64,000 nt of DNA, from positions 60,048,501 through 60,112,500 of the forward strand of contig NC_133394.1 in the NCBI RefSeq assembly GCF_047511655.1, given 5' to 3'. Source of the stretch: Castor canadensis (taxonomy: Eukaryota > Chordata > Mammalia > Rodentia > Castoridae). Every line of letters begins with the position of its first letter. Position 1 is the stretch's first letter. Under the pieces are notes generated by a model, which saw only the letters and a list, made by a program, of their open reading frames with translations, had not been told where the DNA came from and did no database searches. A program made the translations under genes and the position numbers. Of this stretch, positions 13,885 to 24,571 are shown piece by piece.

Positions 13885-15300
13885 TTTCTCAGGATGCTGT
13901 TGGTATTGGTATTAATTTTTCTTTAAAGGTCTGGTAAACTTAGGCCATGACTCCATCAGGTCCTAGGCTCTTCTTTGTATGGAGGCTCTTTATTACTGCT
14001 TTAATGTCACGGTTTGTTATAGGTCTATTTAGGTGGTTGATATCTTCTTGGTTCAATTTTGGTTGGTTAGATACATCTAGAAATGTATCTATTTCATCTA
14101 TATTTCCCAATTTACTTGAATATAAGTTTTGAAAGTATTCTTTAATAGTTCTCTGGATTTCATTAGTGTTTGTGGTCATCTGATTTTGTTAATTTGGGTC
14201 TTTTTTCTCTGTTTTCTCAAGTTGGCTAACGGTTCATTGTTCTTGATAATCTTTTCAAAGAACAACTTTTTGTTTCATTGATTCTTTGAATAGTTTTTTT
14301 TTTTGGTCTCAACCTCATTGACCTTGGCCCTGATCTTTATTATTTCTCTCCATCTCCAAGTCTTGGGTTTGATTTGATCTTGTTTTCTAGAGCTTAAGGT
14401 ACATCATTAGGTTGTTTATTTGAGAAGTCACTATTTTTTTAATGTAGGAACTTATAGGTATAAATTTTCTCCTTAATATGGCTTTTGATATGTCAAAATG
14501 CCAGATTCTGGTAGTTAGTATTTTCATTTTCTTTAGATTCTAGAAAGTTTTTAATTTCTTCCATTATTTCTTCCATCACCCACTTGTCATTTAGCATTGT
14601 GTTGTTCAGTCTCCATGTGTTTGAATATTTTCTGCAGTTTCTTCTGTTGTTGAGGTCTAGTTTTTTCCATTGTGATCTGATATGATACAGGGGTTTTTTC
14701 AATTTTGTTAAATTTGTTAAGACTTGCTTTGCACCTCAAAATATGACCTATTTTGTAGAAAGTTTCATGAGCTACAGAAAAGAATGTGTATTGCTTGGTT
14801 GTTGGGCAAAATACTCTGGAGATGTCTAATACGTCCGTTTGGTCTGTCTTGTGAAGTATTTATGCAGTTTCTTTGTTGACCTTTTGTCTGGATAACCTAT
14901 CTGTTGGTAATGGGGGGTATTCAGGTCTCCCACTATCATTATGTTAGGTGCTCTTAGGTCCACTAGTGTTTTCTAATGTGGTTGGGTACCAGTACATTTG
15001 GTGCATATACATTAAGAATTGATATTTCATCTTTATGAATTGTTCCTTTACTTAATATGAAGTGACCTTCATTGTCTATTCTGATTTTAGGCTGAAGTGT
15101 ACTTTGTCAGATATGAATATAGCTTCTCTTGTCTGTTTACGGGATCCATTTCCTTGGAAAACCTTTTCCACCCTTTGACTCTAAGCCAGTGTTTAGTTTT
15201 TTCAGTGAGATGTGTCTATTGTAAGCAACATATGGTTGGCTCTTATTTTTTTAACCCAGTTTGAGATTCTATGTCTTTGATTGGGGCATCAAGACCATTA
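13885..15300 (-). pseudogene. L1 ORF2 remnant: endonuclease domain to start of RT
   Basis: Broken frames match L1 ORF2p. The endonuclease core shows a GDLNTP block around 14925-14960, corresponding to the conserved catalytic loop of APE-type nucleases. The intervening segment (14493-14702) has WRLNNTMLN, typical of L1. The region leading into the RT domain (13940-14179) has LNRPIT and GPDG. ORF2p normally exceeds 1200 residues; less than half is represented and the catalytic RT is absent. Confidence 0.75.
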
Positions 15301-15983
15301 ACATTCAGTGTTAGCATTGAAAGGTGTGTGTGTTTCCAGTCATTCTTATTCCCCCATTATTTACTTTTTACCTATTCGTTGTTCACTGGTCTGCTTAGTT
15401 AAAGTGTTTATGCCTTCTTACATCTCCCTGTCTCACTCTAATTTTTTTCTTTTATGTGTAGGAGTCTTTAAGTATTTTCTGTAGTGCTGGCTTGGCAGTC
15501 ATGAATTCCTTTAGGTTTTTCTTTTTGTGGAAGGTTTTAAATTCCTAATTGGAATTTATCCTTCCAATTAGAAAGGATAGTTTTGCTATATAGACCAGTG
15601 TTGATTGACAGTTGTTTTCATCCAAGGCCTGAAATATGTCATCCCATGACCTCCTTCTGTTTCGAGTGTGTGCTGAGAAATCTTCTGTTGACCTAATTGG
15701 TTTGCTTTCTATGTGATATGTCTTTTCCCTTTGCTGCTTTCAGTATTCTTTCTTTGTTCTGTATGTTTAATGTTTTGATTATGATATGTCTGGGGGTGTT
15801 TCTTTTTTGGTCCTGATGTTTTGGTGCTCTGTTAGCTTCCTGCACCTGGATGACCCTCTCTTTCTGAAGGTTGAGGATGTTTTCAGCTTTTATTTTTTTA
15901 ATAGATTATCTGTGCCTTTAGGTTGTATCTCTTCTCCTTTTTCTATTCCCATGAGTCATACGTTTTTTTCTTTTCATTGTGCT

Positions 15984-16217
15984 TTAGATATCTTGGATGT
16001 TCCATTCATATTTTCTTAGCATTTTTTCATGATGTTTTACTCTTTGATCAAATTCCTCTTTGTCTTCTGTTCCTGATACTCTGTTTTCAACTTCCTTCAC
16101 TCTGTTTGCCAAGCTTTGGATTGAGATTTTTATTTGGTATATTGAGCTGTTTATTTCAGGTTGATTATTTTTCAGGATTTCTATATTTTTATTGATTTCC
16201 TCTTTCATATCGTGCAT
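15984..16217 (-). pseudogene. L1 ORF1 coiled-coil fragment
   Basis: A 77-codon minus-strand frame is rich in Glu, Lys, Asn and Ile with heptad spacing, and contains the sequence NRVKEVENRVSG, characteristic of the end of the L1 ORF1p coiled coil just before its RNA-binding domain. Flanking ORF1 sequence is present but interrupted. ORF1p is the trimeric RNA chaperone of L1 particles; this copy cannot encode one. Confidence 0.7.
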
Positions 16218-16399
16218 GGTTTTCTTAATTTCATTTATCTGTTTGTATTCTCTTTGAGCTTATTTAGTTGTTTATTCCTATCCTCTCTGAGTTCAGACAT
16301 TAGCTTGTGTGTCTCTTCCTTGAGCTCATTAATCATTCTTACTATTATGTGTTGAATTCAATATTTGATACTTCCCCCTCTTCACTATTGTTTAGATCC

Positions 16400-18512
16400 T
16401 TTGTGGTAGAGTTGGCTTTTGAGGGAGAGCTGTTGCCTTGCTGCTTCATGTGATTTAAGCATCTGAGGTTGTTTTATTGTTTGGGGTTCCAATCCTTTGT
16501 GCCCCTGTAGTTGAGGTTTTATGAGAGATTTTAAAAGTCTGGATAGTGGTTGAGCTCTGATGTGTTTTCTTGTCTCTGGATGGTAGGGTAGAGGCTCAAT
16601 AGTACTCTCTTCTGCTTCTTATTCTCAGGATGCTGGATTCTGAGGCCTGTACCACTAAGGGCAAGTAGGTTTAGCTATTAAAGCTGCTATAATTGTTAAA
16701 CTACAGCTTTGAAATTACACTCATCCCTCATGAAGATCAGTTATTGCTACTGGTCCAATATTTTGGCTGACTATTGGAGCAAGGATGTATCTTTGTGGTC
16801 CTGAAAGGCTAAAGGTAGTAGGGGGTTGTGATGGGAGGGAGACAGAAGGAAAGCTCTGGTGGATTATATGAGGTGAAAAGTTTATGTAGCAGGAAGAGAT
16901 GGTAGCTTAGTTATTAGAAGGGGATAACTGAGAAGCAGACAGGGCTGTTTTGAAGAGTCAGTAGATGTTGAAATAGGTGAGAAAGGTGGGGAGTATAATA
17001 GAGAAAGTTGAACAGATGGAAAAACAGATATGGACACAGCAAAATTGAAAAATTGATCTGGGAACCCATTTAACCACTAATAATATTGATAGTGAAGGAG
17101 GTTTAGGGTGGGTGTACAGCAAAAGGGGACATTAAGAGCTGGGCAGAGGTTCTGGTGGTTGTTATTTGGAAAGAGTGTATTGGGGAGGGTGATAGGAAGG
17201 GAAGAGGAAGAAGTGGTTTAAGGTTAAAGACTTAAATGCAGGTTACAGGGCTTTCCTGTGATGATGGCCTGATTGGGAAGAGTGGAGGATAGGGCTTGAG
17301 AGAAAACTTGGGAGTGAGAATGCGAATCTGCTATTGGAATACACAACATAAGAAGATATAGGTAGATAAATAGAAAAACTACATTACAGTCTGAACAGCA
17401 ACAAAAACAAATTTTGCATTAATAAATTACAAATTTTCTTTTCCTCTTGAGAACAACTTATGTTTTCCCTCACCCCCCACTTTGTGATGGAGTCTTTCTG
17501 TCCACTAGATGGCAGTCTAATTGGATACCTGGCTCTGGATTGGTATTTGACAGTCAGGAGGATAGGATGTTTGGAGATCTAAGCTAGATCTCTTGTCAAT
17601 TGGCCAGGCTCATGCTATCTCCTGTTGTGGCCTTCCCCTCTTCCAGTTCCCCAGAACTTTCAGCCTATAGCTCCAGAGGCAGGCTTTTGCCAGCTGTCCT
17701 CACTGACAAAGACTATTATGCCAGCAGTTCCACAGGACCAAGGGCACTGTGTTTGCCTAGCACAGGGAAGGCTCTTGTTTAAAGTTAGCTATGTGTAATG
17801 TGTTATCTCTTTCTTATGGGGTTCTAGCAACTTTCCTCAGAGAGAATCATGCTGGAAATCTCATAACACCACTGTAAAGTGGTGATTACCACTTTATTTT
17901 CCTCAATGGAGGAGCTGGTGGTTTTGCTCAGTGAAGAGGCAGTGGGAACTCCCAGTCAAGTTCAGTGGGTAGTGCTGCTCTCCATGCACAGTGAGGAAGC
18001 AGGCATCCTAGCACTGACAGAGCAGTAGAGTGTGGAGTCCACTTGCAGTTGGCAGTGGGTTTACTGGTGCTGAGTAGTACTGCCAGCTGCCCTTGGGGAA
18101 ACAAAACTGGCAGGTTTGCACCTTCATGGTGCCTGGGGAACAGCAGGGACCCTGAGCCTACTTGTGCAGAACAACAGGTTTCCAGGCATTTAAGGGCATG
18201 GGGTGGCAGATCCAAGAACGGGGGGAGCATGAAGTTTACAGCTTCTGTGTTGGGGGGAAGTGGGACTTACCCACAGAGCATGAAGGAGTGGAACTGCAGA
18301 GCCTTCAGTTGCAAGAGATCTGGACTGCTGACCTGTGAGCCATTTCATCATGTAGTTAGTTGATTCTCTATTTATGGGTTAGAAGAAAGCTCTGCTTCTT
18401 GCTGGTTATGGGACCTCATGGGTGTCCTTTTGGTTTCCCAGTATCTTCTTTCTTCAGGGTCGTTAGGCTCTGGAATTTAGGGTAGTTCAACAATCTGCCA
18501 TCTTGCCCTACA
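16400..18512 (-). other. L1 5' UTR region
   Basis: Between ORF1 and the 5' end lies about 2.1 kb of moderately G-rich (plus strand) noncoding sequence. Its right end at 18480-18512 contains the reverse complement of an AAGATGGCAG motif. L1 5' UTRs act as internal polymerase II promoters, and AAGATGGC is also the core of a YY1 site; activity here is unknown. Confidence 0.55.
17502..17515 (+). promoter_or_regulatory. CTCF-like motif in L1 5' UTR
   Basis: CCACTAGATGGCAG fits the 14-base core consensus of the CTCF zinc-finger insulator protein at every position I can check. It lies inside the L1 5' UTR. Binding is inferred from the motif only. Confidence 0.5.
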
Positions 18513-18552
18513 GACTTTTATAGGTGAGTCTTAGGACTCCCCTTTGTCAGAC

Positions 18553-18650
18553 ATGTTTTTTTCTTTCTGTTGGTACTGGGTTTGAACTCAAGGTCTCATG
18601 CTTCCTCGGCAGGCACTCTATGACTTGAGATATCCCTCCAGCTTAGAAAA
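18553..18650 (-). mobile_element. tRNA/ID-like SINE, antisense
   Basis: Antisense landmarks GGTACTGGGTTTGAACTCAA and CTTGAGATATCCCTCCAGC match the tRNA-like half of the local SINE family; a T-rich run at its left is the tail. Confidence 0.7.
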
Positions 18651-19039
18651 GTACAGTACTAATAGTAATGTTCCAAATTCTTTTTTAATTGGCATTTTGT
18701 GTTTTTCCTCACTTACGTCTTGAGTATCTATTTTTTTCCTTTTATATTTTGTTTTGTAGATTACCCTTCAGGCTTAAAAAGCTGCAAAAATAGTGCAAAA
18801 ATCTCAATATAACTTTCATCTGGCTTTTACAAATATTAACCTTCGTAATGACAGTGATCAAAATGAGGGAATTAACATTGATACAATTATATCAACTCAT
18901 CTATAGACTTTAATCAAATTTTGTCACTTGCCCCACTGATGTACTAGGATCCAACCAGAATCACATATTACTTTTACTGCCATATGTCTTTATCTCTTCC
19001 AATCTAGGTCAGGACCTCAATCTCTATGTTCAAGAACTT

Positions 19040-19275
19040 GAAAAGTGAGTCACAATGGCCCAGGAGGATTCTTGTTCAAGCCCTGGATGGGCAAAAAAGT
19101 CCATGAGACCAACCACAAATAGGAGGATTGTGGTCTAAATCAGTTCATAAAAGTGAGACCATATTTACCTTAAAAATATCTAAAAGCAAAACAGGCTGGA
19201 GTATGGCTAAAGTGGTAGATCATCTAACTAGAAAGCATAAGGCCTGAGTTCAACCCCCATACAGCAGCATTTTAT
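19040..19275 (+). mobile_element. Decayed composite SINE
   Basis: A poorly preserved 7SL-like part is followed by a clear tRNA-like part (CAGGCTGGAGTATGGCTAAA, then CTGAGTTCAACCCCCATAC). Confidence 0.6.
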
Positions 19276-19474
19276 GTGGTGTCTGTTGATGTGAGCTTAA
19301 CTGATGTTTCCATGACTGAATTGTGGTGTACATTTTTGGCAAGAATGTCATAGAAATTTAGTTAGGATTTGTGCAGTGCATTGTATCAAGGGGGACATGA
19401 CATAATATCTCCTTATCTGTGATCATTTGGTTAAGATGTTTTCTACTAAGTATCTCCACTGTGAAGTTACTTTT

Positions 19475-19665
19475 CTTTTTTTGGAGTACTGGGATTTAAA
19501 CTCAGGGACTATACCTTGAGCCACTCCACCAGTCCCTTGTTGTGATGGTTTTTCTTGAGTTAGGTACTTGCAAACTGTTTGCCTGAGCTGGCTTCAGACC
19601 TGGTCTCTGCCTTCTGAATAGCTAGGATTACAGATGTGAGACACCAGTGCCCAGCACCTGAAGTT
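19475..19665 (-). mobile_element. Composite SINE, antisense
   Basis: Reading antisense, the tRNA-like part (GAGTACTGGGATTTAAACTC, GAGCCACTCCACCAGTCCC) comes first, then the 7SL-like part (GAGCTGGCTTCAGACCTGGT, GCTAGGATTACAGATGTGAG). Confidence 0.75.
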
Positions 19666-19959
19666 TCTAGTTATTTTCTTTAAAGTTATTTGTTTCTGGA
19701 GAGATACTTTGAGATTATGTAAATACTCTATTACTCATACTTCAACCAACTAATTTTATAATGCATTGTGAATCTTATCTAAAACAATTACTGTGGCATT
19801 TGCAAAAAGGTAATTTTCCATTTCTATCCTTTATCATTTATTAATTGCAATTATAGTGTAGGAAAAGTGAAACAGATGTTATAATAAAATGTAACAAACA
19901 ATTCCTACAATTTATACTCATGAAAGAAAAATGAAAAAAAATCCCCACAAGTCTAAAAG

Positions 19960-20320
19960 GAATTTGACATGAAAAAATGTATTACACCATCATAAACAAA
20001 CAAAAATGACTTAAAAAATGGACAGGAAGGTAAAACAAATCCTATCTGGGGGTTGGTGCCAATGGGAGGGGAGAGACCTCAAGGGTAAAGGAGGGAATAT
20101 GATGGAAGTATTATGTATTAATGTAAGAAAATAGAATGAAGAAACCATGGAAACTTTTCTAAGAAGTGGGTTAGAGTAGATAAAGGAGAAAGATGGAGTG
20201 GGTGAATCTAACTAGATATGTTGTAAGCATGTTTTTAATGTCACACTGTACCCCAGTACAACTATAACATGCAAATAAGTAAAACACAAAGTGAAAAAAA
20301 GAAAAGAGAAAAAGAGCATT
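19960..20320 (+). mobile_element. LINE-1 3' UTR tail, 5' truncated
   Basis: The segment parallels 3340-3665: CAGGAAGGTAAAACAAATCC, then GGTGAATCTAACTAGATATG, a TGTAAGCA box and a terminal A-rich tail. It is a separate insertion of the same L1 family consisting only of its 3' end. Confidence 0.75.
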
Positions 20321-21239
20321 ACAGGGATGAGTATGCATTAAGTGCATTAAGGTAGTTCACTGAAAGTCACCCAACTTTCACAATTATTAGCTATAGCATG
20401 TTGAACTGCTTTTTTATTCAACTTCAAATATGGCCCTACTGAGAGAATATATCCATATGCATTGTCAACATGGTTATGTTCTTTTTGAAAAATTTCTGTG
20501 ATTGCAATATATACAGACATAAGTGTTTTCCATCTCCTGCCCCATGGTTCAATGTTTTTTTTGGATGTGTGGAAATCCAGTCTGAATGCACTCATAGAGA
20601 TTTGGCAGAAACACTACTGGTTATGGAATAACCACACCACTGCATGTCTTCTTATCCTATTGGGAACACAATTGTTTTTGAACAACTCAGTAGCTTTATT
20701 TAGCTTCTTCAGGCAGACATGGCTTTAATTCATTAGCACTCTAGTGTGTATACCTGGAAAGTCACTGAGCACTTCCCCTGAATTTTTCCTACCTCTCTTA
20801 AGTAATCTTTTTCTCCAATGATAATTGAAGTTTTCTGAACTTGGTTTTATGAATTTTGACATTTGGGATTTTAATGCTTTGGGATTATGGATTTTAGACT
20901 TCAGGTATTTTGATTTAGATATTTGGGATTTCAGTATTCAGACTTATGGTGGTTGGGATTGTATCTTTCAAGACTCAATCGTATTGCTTTGAAGGGTATG
21001 TGTAAAGATGCAGGAAACTAAGACAGTACTTTGGGGATAAAATTCATGACATATATAAGAAAGACAAAAATAGCTACTATGGATTCCTAGTACATCAACT
21101 TGCTCTACATGTGTGCTTAACAATACTCATTTACTAAAGTACATCATGTGACTATTTTATATTCTGTAGATGACATACATTACTATCTGTTCAATACTCA
21201 TGAGACTCCTCTTTTAAAAGGTAATAATAAGAAGACAGT
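20321..21239. other. Intergenic DNA, no gene seen
   Basis: Two opposed short frames (20347-20595 minus, 20498-20728 plus) have no recognisable features. The block at about 20860-20950 contains several near-repeats of ATTTTGGGATTT-like words. Confidence 0.5.
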
Positions 21240-21345
21240 GTTAGATATGGATGAGTGGGTAAGTGATAGAGCACTTGCTTAACAAGCCCAAGACCCAAAG
21301 TTCCTTCTCAAGTACCACCAAACAGCAATAAAACAAAACAGCTTT
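21240..21345 (+). mobile_element. tRNA/ID-like SINE
   Basis: The tRNA-like half only (GATAGAGCACTTGCTTAACA, then CAAGTACCACC) with an A/C-rich tail. Confidence 0.65.
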
Positions 21346-21446
21346 AGTGAGCATAAAATGAAGAACTCAGAACCCTATGTGCATGTGTCAACATTCATAT
21401 TACTTCTGGGTATTCACTGAATGAAATTATATTTCATTACTGATTT

Positions 21447-21660
21447 TTTTTGGTGGAACTGGGGTTGAATTCAGGGATTCGTGCTTACAAAGAAGGTGCT
21501 TTACTACTTGAACCACACTTCCAGTCCATTTTGCTTTCATTATCTATGAGGTGGGGTCTTGCAAACTATTTTCCTGGGCTGGCATAGAACCACAATCCTC
21601 CCAATCTCAGAATCTCAAGTAGTTGTGAATATGGGGATGAGCTACCAATGCCCAGTTCAT
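21447..21660 (-). mobile_element. Composite SINE, antisense
   Basis: A leading T run, then GAACTGGGGTTGAATTCAGG and ACTTGAACCACACTTCCAGT (tRNA-like), then CTGGGCTGGCATAGAACCAC (7SL-like). Confidence 0.7.
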
Positions 21661-22146
21661 TAATGATAATTTAAAAGAATTGATCAACTGTACCTGTTAG
21701 ATATTGAAACAATGAAGTTTAAAGTGAAAATGTTTTTACCAATTTCCTAATCCTATGTTTAATATACTTAGACATATACAAAAGACTAATAAAGAACTAA
21801 AACTAAGTTTTTCATTCAAACCATGTCAGGATTCTTTGGGTTCATGTAACAGATATCCATTTCTGTTTCCTTAAGCCTGCTAAAGAAATTTATGATCAGG
21901 ACACTCAAATGTGATAATGCAAGGGAGAACTGAACAAGCAAGTCAAAGGAAGAGTGCAAACCAAGCAATAGTTTTAGAGACCTCAGAAGTAAGAGTTCTG
22001 TGGCTTCTCATTACAACTGTCTCCCTGGAATCTAATTGAGCCTTTGTATTACAGGCTATGTCCAGCCTGGCAGGCCTGTGGAAAAATGCCAGGGTTTTGA
22101 GCCTTAAAGACCTACTTCACACTGGATACCAAGGTGAAATAAATAT

Positions 22147-22510
22147 TGCTGCAGGAAGGCAGGGAGGGGGAAGGAAGACAATAAATGATAATGAGAGTTA
22201 GTGCATGGTACAGTAAAATAAAGAAAAACCAGAGTTGGGGAATTTTACCTTGAGACCAGAGAAGGGTCACCTCACCACAGAGGTTAGAGTGGCCAATAAA
22301 ATGACATATGATTATGAATAGGACAAAATGTACCTCCTTCCCATTTCTGTAACTTGCTCTAAATGGTATATAATAAGGCCCCCATTGTTCTTGGGGCTCA
22401 GCCTTTGGACTCAATTATGCTGAGTTGCTACTGTTTTGCTTAATAAACTTGCTTCCTGAAAGCTTTGGTGCCCTGTCTCTGTCTGATCCTTCCTGCAATA
22501 TTTCTGGGGG
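22147..22510 (+). repeat. 5' LTR of the provirus
   Basis: It begins TGCTGCAGGAAGGCAGGGAG. U3 has a CCAAT box (GGCCAATAAAATG near 22291) and a TATA box at 22367. R carries AATAAA at 22442-22447, and U5 is CT-rich (GCCCTGTCTCTGTCTG). The right boundary is uncertain because the R-U5-leader block is duplicated directly downstream. Confidence 0.75.
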
Positions 22511-22775
22511 ACTACTGTTTTCACCTCCTTGTCACTGGCTCAGCATCCCCAACCTGCTGTTCCAATTGCACAAAGGTATATAAGGAAAGCCCCCTTTGTT
22601 CTCAGGGCTAGGTCTTTGGACATGAGTCCTCTGAGTTACTGCTGGCTTGCTTAATAACCCTGCTTCCCAAAAGCTCTGTTGCCCTCTCAGTCTCTGTCTG
22701 AGCCCTCCTGCAACATTTCTGGGGGTTCATCTGGGATTTGGAGGGTGGTGTTTCACCTCCTTGTCACTGGCTTAA
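22367..22775 (+). repeat. Tandem duplication of TATA-R-U5-leader block
   Basis: Two diverged copies lie in tandem: TATATAATAAG at 22367 and TATATAAGGA at 22577 (offset 210), followed in each by GGCT, TTTGGAC, GAGTT, TTGCTTAATAA and a CT-rich U5. Both end in the leader phrase TTTCACCTCCTTGTCACTGG. The first copy has lost most of its primer site between 22511 and 22518; the second keeps it. Confidence 0.7.
22720..22737 (+). promoter_or_regulatory. Primer binding site, tRNA-Pro type
   Basis: TGGGGGTTCATCTGGGAT resembles the site complementary to the 3' end of proline tRNA used by many gammaretroviruses. It differs mainly by changes of the CpG-decay kind (C to T, G to A). The preceding ACATT and following leader fit the usual position just after U5. 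Confidence 0.75.
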
Positions 22776-23368
22776 TGTCCTCGGAACACCAGGAAGGCTG
22801 CCCCTGCCAGGTGCCACTGGACTGTGTTGATCCAGGAGAGGGAACCTTTGCTCTGGCAAGCTGAGGAGGTAAGTTCTGGTTGCACACAGGAACCTGGAAA
22901 GGCCCAGGAACCAACCTGGGAGCCTTGCTCATCAGACTGGTAAGAATCTGGGTTCAAATTCAGGCCTGCATTTGGAGGCAGATGGGGAGTCTGATCAACT
23001 CCCAAAGACACCCTAGTAACTGCCTTTAGAGGTGAAACTGTGTTTTTCCAGTTCAGGGAGCGGGGTGTAAGTACTGTGCTCTGTGAGTGTGAAAGTGCAA
23101 GTCTGACACGTAGCCTGGTTATGAAGCAAGTATGGATTTCCAATCTGTGAGTTCATGGCAAACTCATATGGTCTAGGGTGAGCCCTAACAGGGCTTATGT
23201 GGACTCACTATGGCCATCTAAACATCTAGATACCCACGAGGAGAGTGGCCAGGAATGGACAAAATGAGTGGTGTTATTTGTTTTCCCATGTGCCAGAGAG
23301 AAGGAACACTTACTCTTCTCCATAGCCCTCATCCCTTATGTCTTTTTCTCTGTCTTGATATCTAGCAA

Positions 23369-23664
23369 ATGGGAGGAATGGGAGGAGGTCAGTGTAAGAT
23401 CACCCCCTAGAGTTCATGCTTAAGAACTTTAAGAGGGTATTTAATGAAGATTACAATATCAAGCTGACTCCTGGCAAGCTTCAGATCTTCTGTGAAATAG
23501 ACCAGCCTACTCTCAGTGTAGGATGGCCCTTGGAGGGGTTATTAGACAACTCTGTCTTAATCAACAGAGTTTTTAAAGTAGTTGTAGCTGGGCCTGGAAC
23601 ACCCAGATGGTTCCTTATATCGACTGCTGGCAGGATGCAGTCCTCAGTTGGCCCACATGGCTAA
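23369..23664 (+). pseudogene. Gag matrix-domain remnant
   Basis: A candidate start at 23369 is followed by glycine codons of the kind used for myristoylation, then a stop within 14 codons and a frame change. The 82-codon frame at 23416-23664 has the matrix-like landmarks FCEIDQPTLSVGWP, with the VGWP core found in gammaretroviral matrix. Capsid and nucleocapsid do not follow. In an intact virus this domain would target Gag to the plasma membrane; here only the N-terminal piece survives. Confidence 0.65.
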
Positions 23665-23689
23665 GGCCCTCTAGAGAAAGCATGAAGGG

Positions 23690-24000
23690 TTATGGTAACA
23701 GGGAAAACAGCAGCTTCCAAGTACAGGGGAAAATTTAAAAAGCCAGGGAAAGGCATATTAGTGGGGGACCCTGAGGAGTCCCCATCCCCCTTATGTGCCA
23801 CTGTACAGATTAGAGCATTTGTAGGAGTTGCAGGTTTCTGCTGTATCTGCATCCCCAATTACTCTCTCAGCAAAACCTTGTTATGAAGCCACAAAGTGGG
23901 GGGGGGGGACAGAAAACCATGGTATAGGGAAAGGAGAAAAAAAAGGTCTTTAAAGAAATTAAGAGGGCACTGACAAATGCCCCTGCTCTGGGCTTGCCAG
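23690..24000 (+). pseudogene. Pol remnant: RT C-terminal (thumb/connection) piece, left part
   Basis: Within the 64-codon frame at 23692-23886 the stretch GVAGFCCICIPNYS matches the conserved GxAGFCRxxIP-type motif of gammaretroviral and related reverse transcriptases, after the catalytic palm. The palm with its YxDD box, the protease and the rest of Gag are absent. The frame then breaks. The coding sense continues after the nested insertion, with the APALGLPD-type phrase split by it. Confidence 0.7.
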
Positions 24001-24558
24001 ATTTTTTTTTTTGCATTAACTCTTCTTTATTTTATTTTTTAAATTTATATGTGCATACAATGTTTGAATCATTTCTCCCCCTCCCCTCATCCCCTCCCTT
24101 ACCACCTACCACTCCCCCCTCAGTACCCAGCAGAAACTATTTTGCCCTTATCTCTGATTTTTTTTTTCATTTTTATTTTATTATTCATATGTGCATACAA
24201 GGCTTGGTTCATTTCTCCCCCCTGCCCCCACCCCCTCCCTTACCACCCACTCCACCCCCTCCCGCTCCCCCCTCAATACCCAGCAGAAACTATTTTGCCC
24301 TTATCTCTAATTTTGTTGTAGAGAGAGTATAAGCAATAATAGGAAGGAACAAGGGGTTTTGCTGGTTGCTTATCTCTGATTTTGTTGAAGAGAGAGTACA
24401 AGCAATAACAGGAAGGAACAAGGGTTTTTGTTAGTTGAGATAAGGATAGCTACACAGGGAGTTGACTCACATTGATTTCCTCTGCATGTGTGTTACCTTC
24501 TAGGTTAATTCTTCTTGAGGTAACCTTTTCTCTAGTTCCTGGTCCCCTTCTCCTATTT
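24001..24558 (-). mobile_element. Nested retroposon with 13-bp target duplication
   Basis: The insert starts with a T run (so its tail faces left) and is flanked by the direct repeat GGGCTTGCCAGAT at 23990-24002 and 24559-24571. It contains two copies of an approximately 140-bp pyrimidine-rich block (ATGTGCATACAA at 24049 and 24189) and two copies of an approximately 70-bp block (near 24300 and 24370). It may be an L1 3' end piece, but I cannot name the family. Confidence 0.7.
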
Positions 24559-24571
24559 GGGCTTGCCAGAT

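Larger units (their letters stand above)
13885..18512 (-). mobile_element. LINE-1, 5' end present, 3' truncated within ORF2
   Basis: Read from right to left, the element begins near 18512 with a GGCAAGATGGCAGATTG-type start. A roughly 2-kb 5' UTR follows, then ORF1 remnants (coiled coil at 15984-16217) and the ORF2 endonuclease and inter-domain region. It stops soon after the GPDG motif of the RT region. Everything after that, including the 3' UTR and A tail, is missing. The sequence carries frameshifts and stops throughout. Confidence 0.8.

Noticed and set aside
22112..22414. 100-codon minus-strand frame
   Set aside because: It is antisense to the proviral LTR and has no independent support.
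24049..24332. Proline-rich frames of 90 and 112 codons
   Set aside because: They translate the C/T-rich blocks of the nested retroposon in two frames at once.
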